Assembly: GCF_050436995.1 (NCBI RefSeq)
Contig: NC_134755.1
Coordinates: 6,759,001 to 6,823,000 of the forward strand
From: Anticarsia gemmatalis
Taxonomy: Eukaryota; Arthropoda; Insecta; Lepidoptera; Erebidae
Direction: 5' to 3'
DNA length: 64,000 nt
A program made the translations under genes and the position numbers. Below the pieces are notes generated by a model. That model saw only the letters and a program-made list of their open reading frames with translations. It did not search any database and was not told where the DNA came from. Positions 46,485-58,700 of this stretch are shown piece after piece. Positions within the stretch are counted from its first letter, which is position 1. Each line of letters starts with the position of its first letter.

Positions 46485-46560
46485 CAAATATTTATGTATC
46501 TTGACGTTTTCAATAATAAAATCAATCAAAGAAGACTAGGTAATTTAAATAGTTTTTAGA

Positions 46561-48342
46561 ATGGCAGAAAGGGCTCCAGTATCCGCAGAAGAAACCTTAG
46601 TTCGCTATGATAATCCCGTTTTGGTCACCAAAAAGCCGGAGAAAGTCGTAAGTGATAATTCATTTGCACTTCTAACGAAATCGTTAAAGCATCATTTGTA
46701 ATGCGTTTTGCGATAACTTCTACTCATAAATATATAACTACTCATTTTGTAGAAAATAACAAGTAGGTTCTACTAACTGTATATGTCTAAGCCAGCAGTA
46801 GCCTCAACTATACTTTAATAGAAACAAAAATTGCGTGTATTTGACAGGTATCACCGCGTGCTGGCGCATCTATACAGCCATGTATACCAACAGAAGCCAA
46901 ACGCGAAACCGAAGAGATTCTCAATGCTATTCTACCTCCTAAAGAATGGGAAGAAGATGGACAAATTTGGACTCAGAAGGTAGGGTAGTTTACTGACATC
47001 TTGTGTATCTAATTATATTAGTATAACTGTATTAAGCTACCTGCCATGTCTGAGATAAGTACATACCTAATTAGTTTACGAATGCCAGTCACGAATTTTC
47101 GGATCCCAAGACAGGCTTATTGAGGGAGGTATCTAATATCTATTGGAATTTTCAAAATAGACCACCCAGTGACCTAATAGTAGTAAGATCGCTTCCTATT
47201 ACCTCATACTAACCGTAATAAAACTTATATAAATATTTCAGATATCGTCAACTCCTGCAACTCGTCTGGATGTAATCAACCTGCAAGAGATGCTTGATAC
47301 ACGTTTACAACAAAGGCAAGCGAGAGAAACTGGCATTTGTCCCGTGCGCCGTCAACTGTACACTCAATGCTTCGATGAGCTTATACGTCAAGTATGTAAA
47401 GATCTAAAACATCAAACAGTATTAACAATATTAAGGTAAACGTACACATATTTTTACAGGTGACTATAAACTGTGGTGAAAGAGGTCTACTGCTTCTACG
47501 GGTCCGCGATGAGGCGAGAATCACAATGGAAGCTTATCAAACACTTTACTGTAGCTCCATTGCGTTCGGAATGAGAAAAGCTTTACAGGTCTGTTGAATA
47601 CAATAAACGTTAGGTAGGTAACCTACAGGCTGTGAATGGGATACATTTTGTGATATACCTACCAGATTTTTGTATGACAGTACTAGACTAACGAAAAATA
47701 TTGGCCGGTTTGATGAAAAACCAATCATAGGTAGGTTTTATTTATATGCGTGGTTTGTTTTCTTATAGTCTGAGCAAGGAAAATCCGATTTGATGGATCA
47801 AGTAGCAAAGCTTGAGGCGGAACGTTCGTCGTTAGAAAAGCAGTGCTTAGAGTTGAAACAGAAGACTGAACAACTGGAACGGCGCGCCGCTGAACTGCGA
47901 GCGGCCGAAGAGAAGCGTCACCAGGAGGAATTGCTTGCCTTGAAGAAGACTAACGCTCAACTGAAGGTCAGAGGAATAATAAATAAACCAAATCTTAATA
48001 ACTTTGAAATCGCTTCATCACAGACGCAGTTATACAAAGCAGCGTCCGCAAAATACGACATCCTAGCACCTATCAAATTAGAACTTGGGTTTCGCTTAGT
48101 TTAGTATCTAGAAATAAAATGTGGCACGTCACGCCCCCTATTTCATGAGGCTTTATTTATAAACAGCAAAACACGGGGAAATTGGATAAACCAGGCATGG
48201 TGTTCATCATCAACCTAGCCTTTATTCCATGTTCGAGTCAGCTTTCAGTCTGCGTGGTGTTTGTATATATATAAAATATACCTAATTGTTTTTTGTCTAA
48301 TTTCAGGCTCAACTCGAGGGCATCATCGCACCAAAGAAGTAA
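46561..48342 (+). CDS. DNALI1: Axonemal dynein light intermediate/light chain p28 (inner arm)
   Basis: Six exons: 46561-46647, 46848-46979, 47242-47391, 47460-47588, 47769-47966, 48307-48342, all phase 0 with GT-AG introns; 243 residues, about the usual p28 length. Family marks of the axonemal dynein light chain domain: 'TEEILNAILPPKEW', 'LDVINLQEMLDTRLQQRQAR', 'GICPVRRQLYTQCFDELIRQ', 'TINCGERGLLLLRVRDE' and 'AFGMRKALQ', then a long coiled coil rich in Glu/Lys. It is an inner dynein arm light chain of motile cilia and flagella; in insects it is expected in sperm tails and in chordotonal neurons. Regulation by RFX is suggested by the X-box just upstream. AATAAA at 48444-48449 ends the transcript, which converges with scribble on the other strand. 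The intron before the tiny last exon could be retained (the frame stays open to 48104). Confidence 0.97.
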
Positions 48343-48443
48343 CAGTGTTTTATTGCTTAGCTATTTATAAGATTCTTTTGTTGTTCTTATTAGATTATAG
48401 TCATTTAAATTGTGTTCCTAAATATACTATTATTAAATAATGA

Positions 48444-48449
48444 AATAAA
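48444..48449 (+). terminator. Polyadenylation signal of DNALI1
   Basis: AATAAA about 100 bases after the stop codon. Confidence 0.6.
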
Positions 48450-48630
48450 CTATACATAAGTATGCTTCATATTTTCATTTCTAAGTTCTTAATAAAACAC
48501 CGAACTAATTTTATTAAAATATATATTAAAACATTTAATTGGGACAAACATACAATGTTTTCAATAGTTTACAATGCACATATCACTAAAAAGGTATAAA
48601 GGACACACATTCTTCCATTCAACACTTCAA

Positions 48631-48636
48631 TTTATT
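48631..48636 (-). terminator. Candidate polyadenylation signal of scribble
   Basis: AATAAA on the minus strand about 1.1 kb past the scribble stop codon. Another lies at 48510-48515. Either would end scribble within 200 bases of the DNALI1 end. Confidence 0.35.
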
Positions 48637-49739
48637 TATCGTGATACATAATTATCTATTTAAATATATCAAACTCAAATAATACATTTCATACAATTGG
48701 AAATGTACAGTTTGTTGTACCTGAAAAATGTCAGGTCACTTACAGACATTACAAATCTTAAAAAATACACACTATGGTCATAACTGATGCAAATGCGTTA
48801 CTCATCACCATCTGTAGAATTACAAACATTACATTATTTAACATAATTTTAAAATTATCTTTCGAAACAAAACTACAATTATATTAAAACGATGAAGATA
48901 GAATGATAAAATCCTATATTTATATAAAATTGATTTTATAAAATCAAGGCACCACATAAAATTAAATTATCATTAAATTAAAATTCAAATATTAAAACAC
49001 CAGAAAACACAAAATACTGAATGAATAACAACAATTCGCAAATAAACTAAAGTAATTGTATAATGCATGTATAAATTGATATAATTATAATAATAAAGGT
49101 ATGTCGTCAGATGTGATGCCTGTATCTATCGTACACTCGCAGTCCACTAAGTGTTTACGATGTTATATACATCTTTGTGTCATTCTACACTCGCCCCACT
49201 AATTATAATCTAGTTGATCATCCAGTCACATTTCCTAGCAGGTACAGCATCAACATTCAGTCAAAAAATAAAACTTGCACGGAATGAAAATTATTTAAAA
49301 TTAAATACATAAAGTATTGAAAGCATAATAACTATTAATATTTCCAAAAATATATAGTTAACACCTATCATTAACCTAAAATCTCCGTCGCAAAACTAAA
49401 ATAAAAAAATAAAAATTGTGATCAAAGTAAAATGCCACAAAACGCGTCTCGTTAGTGGATTTCTTCAAGCGCCTTTAAGTAACATAACAAGTCGGTGGAA
49501 TCTAAATATATTATCACAGTTACAATACAAAATTAAGATGGAAACTCGTTTCACTAACGTTCATTTCGTTGAAGAAATCTACAATCGAGTTCGATGCTCG
49601 ACAGACGCAGTCGCGTCGGCCGTGTCTCTATTACAATCAATTGTGGATGTCGCCGATATTGTCATGGGATTATCTTGCATGTAAAGAGGCAAAGGAGGAG
49701 ATTGAGACGTGTTAGGATGGAGATCGTTGGGTGTGTGGT
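48637..49739 (-). other. Probable 3' UTR of scribble
   Basis: About 1.1 kb of AT-rich sequence between the scribble stop and the first good minus-strand AATAAA. No other gene is seen. The 88-codon plus-strand frame at 49418-49684 has no recognisable motif. Confidence 0.4.
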
Positions 49740-52700
49740 CTATTGTTGTGTTTCGGTGTAGGTAGTGACCCTGTGGGCGGGCCCCACGGGGATGGCGGTG
49801 ACTCTTCCGGCGCCACCGTCCAGTAGAGGGTTGACCACTTGCACGATGTCTGGCTGCAGGGAATGATCCCCAGTCTCCCCTTCTCCTAAACTGATACCGG
49901 CCTCTTCAAGGTCGGTGGGCGCAGTCTCGCTACTTGGGCTAGTAGTAAGTTCCAGGGATATAATTTTTTCTTGTGTTGTTTCCACCTGTACACACATTAA
50001 TTCAATAACTACCACTGTATGTGTAAAAACAAAAGTGATAAATGAAATGCAATGATTTTGGATTACAAAACAAGTAATGTTTCGATCAATTTGAATAATG
50101 ACATTTTGTGACTATCTTCCTTCTGAATATGTAACGATTAAACAAAATGGATTGAAGTACTTAGTAATCGGTTAGCAAAATGTTCTGAGGAAGAATTTAT
50201 TTTGAACAATGAAAATGGAGGTATCAATTCTTGTACTCAAATATGTCAGTGTAATAGAAAACAAAGCCATAACACACACAATTCACATTTTTGAGTACAA
50301 CCTGACAAAATGTTTGTTTAATGTTTACCTATGGAAAAAATGGCATGCACTAACTACTACATTTTACTCTAGTAACATAATAACTATGCGTTAGTGAATT
50401 AGTATCGCTTCTGCTGCTAAAGCGATGAGAAAGCTTTAGTATATATTGTTGAAGAATAATAAACGCAACAAACCATTGTTTCGTCGAAGCTTGCCGTGTC
50501 TAGAATCCAGGTATCGTCTGACAATACACAATAAATTAAGTTAGCATGCCATGCCAAAATATCATGCAACACTCGTGAAAACATTAAATAGATAAGATAG
50601 AATAAATGAAAATAATAGAATACCACATACTGTCAAACTAGGGAAAATAAATTGTAAATATCGAGGTACTTATAAAAACAGTTACTTATTAACATATAGT
50701 CATGTTATTGCCACGTCAATTTAGTACTACATTAATGTGAGTATTGAGTAAGTACTACGTGTTTATCTACAGTCAAATCTACCTCAAATTGTGGTGTTTC
50801 ACATCTGTGTTGTGCAGTGTAATCGTTATGTGCACTTATATTTGCCCCGTTAACTCTAGTGTTTATACAATAATTTATCTCTGTCAGTCATTACTATTAT
50901 TGTCTCACACACAAGTAGCTCACGTAGTACGCGTTCGATTCGTCATAGTCATTATTGTCACAAAGTAGGTACTGTCCGTCTTATAGTTGCACGTTGAAAG
51001 CTAAGCGTAGTTTGTAAGATGTACAAAAAAGATATAAAACCACACACGATACGGCATTGCTTGTGTACAGCGTCTTACGTAGCACAATGTACAAGTCGCG
51101 GCGACATACGCGTACCTCTTTCTCAATGACTTTCTCAATGTACTCGACGGTTCGCACTTTAGTCTCGCCGGTGGTCGGGCACACGTACTCCTCGGTGCGG
51201 AGAGTAATGCGCTCGTCTAACAATTTTTCTTTCTCCTTGACGGCCAGTATAGGGCCCGGTTTTGTACGTAACGCGATACGTGGTAGGGGCCATTTCTATA
51301 ATTTGTAAAGCTAATTTTGACATTTGCACCCCATTGTGAACGTACAACAATATGCCAGCCAAGCGACATTGATCACCACCCATATATCGACATGACAACC
51401 ACAATGTGTTAGTTTTAGTTACATTCAATACTTGGTCTTGTAACTGAACATAGGGATTGTTCAGGTATTCAACGAAGGTAGTGAAAGACATCATTCATCA
51501 TGTACTAAACACCGACATTGAAACAGATCGTTCAGTGTTAATTACAATGTTAACAATTACAGACAAACAATTAATACATTTAATTATTATTGGATTATCA
51601 CAAAACATTCTAGATCTGAAATGGAAGGAATAACTTTCATCTAAAACGAAGAGAACCCGCTTTGTGAAATTATTCTACATAAAATGTAATGATACTACAG
51701 TACTATACGCAAACACTAGCGTTGGTAGACAACTAGCGATAGGAATTCAATGAGGTATTTCTTCCATTATCAGAATGGTTGCTTTAGTGGTTTAATTTGG
51801 ACAACATTCAACATGTTTTATTTCATATCAGCTTGTAAGATATTTACCTCGGACGGAGACTGGTCCCTCGGTGGTACATCTTCTAAGATGTCACTGGCTG
51901 GCCCCACCATGCTCTTTATTACCTTCTGTGATTCAAGTGCTTCCTACAACAGGTAAAATATTGATGATCAATACAGGACATTTTTGTTAGAAAGAAAGAC
52001 ATATTTCAGATATATCGTTCTCAGTGGATGGATCTATAATATTATCAAGTGTTTTCGAAGCTCTGTTCATAATTAAAAAGGTGTAGCATTCACTGAAGTA
52101 AAAGGTATCGAAAGCATTAGAAATAGATGCGTACCAAAATAAATCACCTTAGTAAGGGATACATCTATCTAGCTAAAATACATAGGTAATGTTCATGACC
52201 AAATTTTCCATTGATCTTTGAAGGTTGGTATCTGATATCATTAAATCTATAAAAATTGTTAAATAGATATGAGTTGTTTGTATACCTGCTCAAGTGAGCG
52301 TAGTCTGGCTGCTCGCCAGGCCGCTCGCCTGGCAGCGCGAGTAGCCGCGTCTTCAACTTCCCCATCACGACCCGCACGCCTTCGCTGCGACTTCGCCGAC
52401 GGACTTACTCCGCCTGACACACTACAAACAATATTTTAGGACTTGTTATATTTTAGTCATAATATCAACCTTTTTTATTGCTCAATTTTTGATATCTATA
52501 CTAATATTATAAAGCTGAAGAGTTTGTTTGTTTGAACGCGCTTATCTCAGGAACTACTGGTCCAATTTGAAAAATTATTTTATTGAAAGATAGCCCATTT
52601 ATCGAGGAAGGCTATAGTCTATATATCATCACGCTACAACCGATGAGAGCAGAGTACCAGTAAAAAATGTTACAAAAACGGAGAAAATTTGACCCATTCT

Positions 52701-55700
52701 CTCTTAAGTGACGTAAACGAAATTGCGCGAGTCAGCTTGTTTTATATTATAGCCTAGAAAGTGATGTGGTGAGTTTTACCTATGGCCGTTCTCATAAGGT
52801 TCGTCGTCGGAATGCGAGCTGTATCCACTCTGCCGGTCCTCCCCTGGGGACCACGAGCCGAGCTCTGACCGCGACAGAGACGCCATTTTCTTCTCCTCTT
52901 CTTGCTTCAATTTCTCCACCTCATCCGCAGACAGGAATGTGAATACTTTATCTGTTGAGAATTGCACATTATTACATAAATGAAATCGATGTATAAGACG
53001 CTAACAGCTAACAATGAAACTCGATTAGTTACCTGGCTTAGGCGATGGTTTATGACTTTCTTCCATAGCATTTTCGAAGAACTTTTTCTTATCGCTGACA
53101 GATGCTTTCACAAAATTACCAGAATGAGGTGGGGAAGCCTGAGAACATTCACATAAATTAAAACCTAATAAAAGTAATCGTCGTCAGATTTAAATAAACA
53201 ATGAGTTAAAAAGCTTATGATACAAGCATGAAAAACCCTTCTCCACAAGGCTTCACACCCATGCAGTCAATGTATTAGTTGTTAATAAACGACGATAATT
53301 ATAAAATAAAGTTATTGCGGTAAGTAAATTAATCATGCAAAATATAAATAATTGCAAGTTAAAAACAATAATTCGATGGGGGTAAGTAACAAAAATGGGA
53401 TATGGAGGGATGACAGACTATACTTGTTTTAGTCAAGTTTCAGGTTGGGTTGTCGACGAACACAATCAAAAGAAGCTGAGTGTGTATGTGCGAGGATAAG
53501 ATGCCGTACATTGATGTTTACCTCGCCGATGGCGAAGGCTTTGATTTTGCTGCTCCATGCGGGTTTCAAGGTAGATGCGGGCGTAGGGCTCCCTTCCTTC
53601 GAGGGTTCCGAACTGTTTGACAATCTATCGGTTTCGGCCAATGTCGTCACCTCACCGAAACGAACTCTTCTCTCTGATTGAACACTTTTTGGCGCATCAT
53701 CGTTAGTGATGGGGATGGTTGAAGTGACGTTTGCATTTATATCCTGTCCTAATGTACTGACTAGAGCGGTCTGTGATTTGTGACTCATTATGTAACTAGA
53801 TGGATTAGAAGAGCATACGGGGACCGTGCAAGTGTATGGATTGTACGTTCCGGCTACAGTCGTTAGAGATGGGTAAGGATTGATCGGCGGATATGTGATG
53901 GAATGAACCATACCCGATGCGTTATCGTCTGTCCTTAAATCTCGTAACGAGTGATGCACAGGTACGTGAATAGTTCGGTCTTCAAAATAAGTTTGATCTG
54001 GGTGTAGACTGCATGGAGAGTTGGGTACATGTGAAACTGTGGGTAGAGTTTTATATTGTGCGTGTAATAATTCAGGAGGGCCAGGTTCTCCGACCGGACT
54101 TACAGAAAATTCTTTATAGTATTCATCGTCGCCTAATGTAGGAAGATCTGGTGTGCGGAAGACTTGATGTGAAGGCACTTCTGATATAATGACGGAGCGA
54201 AAGGGATTGTCAGAAACGACCGGCCCCGAGACAAACTGTGGGTAAGCGTTGTAATTCACAGCGGGAGGGAGTTCGGTATCGGGAGAATTGGTGGAATTAG
54301 AGGACTGCATGGATGTTTCGGCCACCGCAGGCTCAGGCAGCACGATCCGCTCCGGTATCACTGTGATAGGTGGTAAACTCGCCTCGTCATCTTCATCGTC
54401 AAGTAATTCACTATCACTTACGTAAGTGTCGAACAAAGGCGGAGGAGGGATGATTAGATCGGCGTGAAGCACTCGACTCGCTTTAGGGACCGGTCTCGAA
54501 AGTTCCAGCTCGGTGGACGTTTGGTTTCGGATTAGTAAGGAGCTAACTCCCTCGCATGCATCGTTAGTATCGATAGTTTGCCCCATTTGATCGTCATCAT
54601 GCTCATGCAATGAGGATCGAAGTATCGAATTCGTATCGTTCGTCGACAACGGGTATCGTTCGGGTTCATCCAGCGGTTCTTGTGTGAAACTAACTCGCTT
54701 CGTGTGTGGTTTGCGAGGCACTTGAGGCTTTTGTTTGACTGGGGAAGGCTGTGCGGGCGGCGCGGGTGGCGGTTGCTGCGGTCGCCGCAGCGGCGACTGC
54801 GGCGGGTCGACGGGCGTGCCTTCGGCGACGGGCGTGGGCGGAGGGGTCGGTGCGGAGGGGAGCGGCGTCTTCACTTTCTGCTGTGTGAACACCGCGAGCG
54901 GCGAGAGGGGCGCCGCTTGCGAACTAGACGACTAACCAAACCAACATAATATACTGCACCTTTCGGTACTTACGCAACTCATTACTTTAGCTAAGTACGG
55001 CTAAAAGAAAGACCAAAACAAAGTGCTAGCTTGAGCGTAATTACAAACTGAGCCAAATATAATCGACGCTATTCCACACATTGAGTAATAGCGAAGCTAC
55101 TTGCACGAAAACGAGTACGAAAATGATGAGCAGATAACCATTTTTTTATCTAGCATAAACCCAAAAGCTTACTTGCCGAAAAAAATCTTCCAAAATAAAT
55201 GTCATTGAAAAACATGCTAACATAAAATTAAAAGAAAAAATCATCTGAAACATCATGTATTTAATGCAACACTAAACAATTAGAACACGTTTGTACGTTT
55301 AAAAAACAAATAAATGTATACGCACAATTATTATTACTAAATATTAAATAATTGGCAGTTGAGAACAGTGATTTGGCCAAACATCTTAATGTTATATCTT
55401 ATACAAAAAGAAATAAAAAATACTTAACAGTTTTATAGTAAATAACGTACCGCCAAGAAAAATAAATATAATAAACATATTTTATCAAAATTGGAATCGA
55501 AATAGTTAGGTATATAAACATTTCAAAAGTTATTTTGACATGATTTTGTCGTTCCTATATTATTTAATAATTATGGTTTGTGTACATTACTATAGAAGCG
55601 AATTAAGGTCGGACTCTGCATGTAGGCACGCGTCCGGTAAAAATGGTGGCGTTTCATTTTCGATAAGTAATGGATACGATTACTCTTCTTATATACGAAA

Positions 55701-58700
55701 ATGATGTACAAATATACGTATTCATAGATGCGAACACGGACACGCACGACTTGCGATTGCGGTCTTACCCTAAGACACATGGATAAACGGGTATATAAAA
55801 TTGGTCTTTTCGAGCAAAGATTATATCATAGAAACACTACGAGTAACAAATATATATTAAGTATATAAATTAGTAGTTGGATGTAAGCTATAGCAAATAG
55901 TTGTCGTTTAAATATTAACTACTATTACGGTATAAATTGGTCATATCGGAGTGTAATAACAATTTCATAAATGTAGTAGGCTATCGGAATGCTGAATATT
56001 TGATATACACAAGAAATAAGATAAGAATATTCATATATTTTTATCAAAAGTGCCTGAATTGACTCTTTGAAAACAAAGAATATTTTAGAAAAATCTGCAA
56101 AGGCGACATTCATTTAACATTACACATGAAAAAATCATGAACAATTTTGACACAATTCCCAGAAACATTAATCAAAGGTATTTTACACCATATGGGAAAT
56201 TCTACACCTGTAGTTAAAATGAAAAATATAGTTTAAAAAACATAAAAGGTTTTTTCTTATCTATACCCTTCTCCTTAATGCTAAATACAGTGATTATTTT
56301 TACTATAGTATATACATCTATCATTTCATTATACATTAATATTTTATGATGACCGTTCTCATGTTTTACATGTAATACATAAATTCAAACAGTGTAAAGC
56401 CATAACGACATAATATAAGAAAATGATTTGAATATACTTACACGAAACATTACGACGGTTTTTTTATCATAACGACCATTTATAGAATAATGATCATAAC
56501 ACAAACGTTCAACAACGCAACATAAACGACATTGCATCGTCTTAAGTAATTATATAAAGCTACTTGCTTTAAAACATTCATTAATTATAAATAACACTCA
56601 TTATATCGGTCAGCAAAATTATAAAATACGCAACTATTATATTTAACGTGGAATTATTCAGTCCGTTATATTTTAACACAGAAGTAAATACGTTTAACTG
56701 GACATGTCATATGTATCCATGAGTTTTATAAAACATTGTTTATTATTTACAATTGTTTTGGACAGAAGTTAACATTGGCGTACTATGTGTTTTCCTCCTT
56801 TTCCTCTGGATTTGCGTTCTGCAATGGACGTAATATGCTCTGTCAATAATTCAATTTATAAACTGCACCAGTTAGGGTTGTCCTCTAGACAGAAACCGTA
56901 TACAAGCTAACACGTGACGACATTGAACTAAGCTACATTAAATGAAAGAAAAGAACTGAACCACATCGTCTCGCTATATGCTAATAGTACTAGGGTACAT
57001 TTAGAAGTTCTATTACATTTGAATATTATTCAGACGACCCAACAGATAGAACTTAAAGAAATTTAGGATACATGCAAAACAATCCTTAACAGTCAATATG
57101 AATGCTGTAATAATTAATTACATTTACAGTCATAGACAGAAATTTGCCGTAAAAAGATAGTATACGAAGTTGTCGGTAAAGTGCCACCCGTCCATTTCAT
57201 AACAAACCAGCTACTATATTAAAGGCATCATGTAGATATGCTAAACAACATTTATTTTGGAAGATAAGGTGTTAAACATACGTATAGTATACTTAAAATA
57301 CGTCAATACAGATATTTACGTATATTTTCATGCAAGCGAAAATTTATACTACAAAATATACATTACATTGTGCATGCTATCGATATCAGAATCAGAGAAG
57401 TAACGTGCAATAGTTATACAGCAATATTGTTTCGGCCTTCAAAATATAAATAAGTTATTAAGTATAATACAAAAGCTACATCTTATTCATCATGCTGTAA
57501 ACAAATGTTTATCAAAAATATAAAGCTTATAAATTTCAATACAAATTGTTATAAGAAGGTATTTTTTATCTACATGCAAACAAAAGTATTTTGTAAACAA
57601 TTGGACACAACAAATGCCTTGTCATAAAATTTAAAAGTTAGCATTTCATTTTTTTATCGTAGACGAAGCAAATGTAGTATCCAATTGATTTTCAATAATT
57701 TACGTTTCAGCTAGGTAAACTTGTTTTATTTAATTATATTGCAGACTACTTTACTTTAAATAGACATTAAACCTTTATGAGGAAAATTTCATTAAATTGA
57801 TTCATAATATTCTGCTGGAAAATTGCTTTGCAGCTACAAATAGATTATAGACTTTTATAAATTGAATCGAAATTCAAACTGTATTTTAGCTTACTCTAGC
57901 CTGTTTTATACTAAAGAGCAAAGCCTAAGGCTAATTTCCTTTTTGGAAAGATGCAATTTTACTAGCAGCTATATATTTTGTTGCCCAACCCGCACTTGTC
58001 CAGCGTGGTGGACTAAAGGCATTATCCCTTTCTCATTCCGGGACGAGACTTTTGTCCATTAGTCGGACTTTTATGGTATAAATCTATTTATTTTTATTTG
58101 CATATTATAAATAGTATATAAAATTGCATCTTGTCAAGTCTAGCAGCTGATAAACGTGTTGTATGTACAATTTGTTAGTTACTAACCTGAGGTTGAAGTG
58201 TGTGTTTGGACATTACGACAGTGGTCGTTTTGTGTTGCAGTTCAGGTGATATCGGCGGGGCGGGCTCCATAGCCATGCTTTCTACGGCGTGGACTATGTC
58301 TAGTACCTGATAATATAAACAACTCTCGTTTAAAACATTTTTTTAACCTTCAACGCAAAAAGATGGGTGTTATAAGTTTGACGTCTGCCTGTCTGACTGA
58401 GTGTGTGTCTGTCTAACTGTGGCATCATAACTCCCGAACGGATGCAATGATTTCAATTTAGTTTGTTGTTGTTTTGTTTTAAAGGTTACTTATGTGCAAA
58501 TTTTCTTAGACATGTTTGATGAAAATCGGTTGAGCCGTTAAAATGTTGTAGTGAGTGAAAGTGAGGGGAGAAGAGGAAATTTACTCGGATGGGGTCTCAA
58601 ATAGCTTCGTATGATGAGAAAGTTGGTGGTGGGAATATAAGAATGGCTTAACCTAACTAGTCAATCTATAAAAAGTATAAAAAAAAGAATGATGAATTGA

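Noticed and set aside
53445..53681. 78-codon frame on the plus strand
   Set aside because: It is antisense to the scribble exon whose frame is supported by homology and splice sites. The same holds for the frames at 54680-54949.
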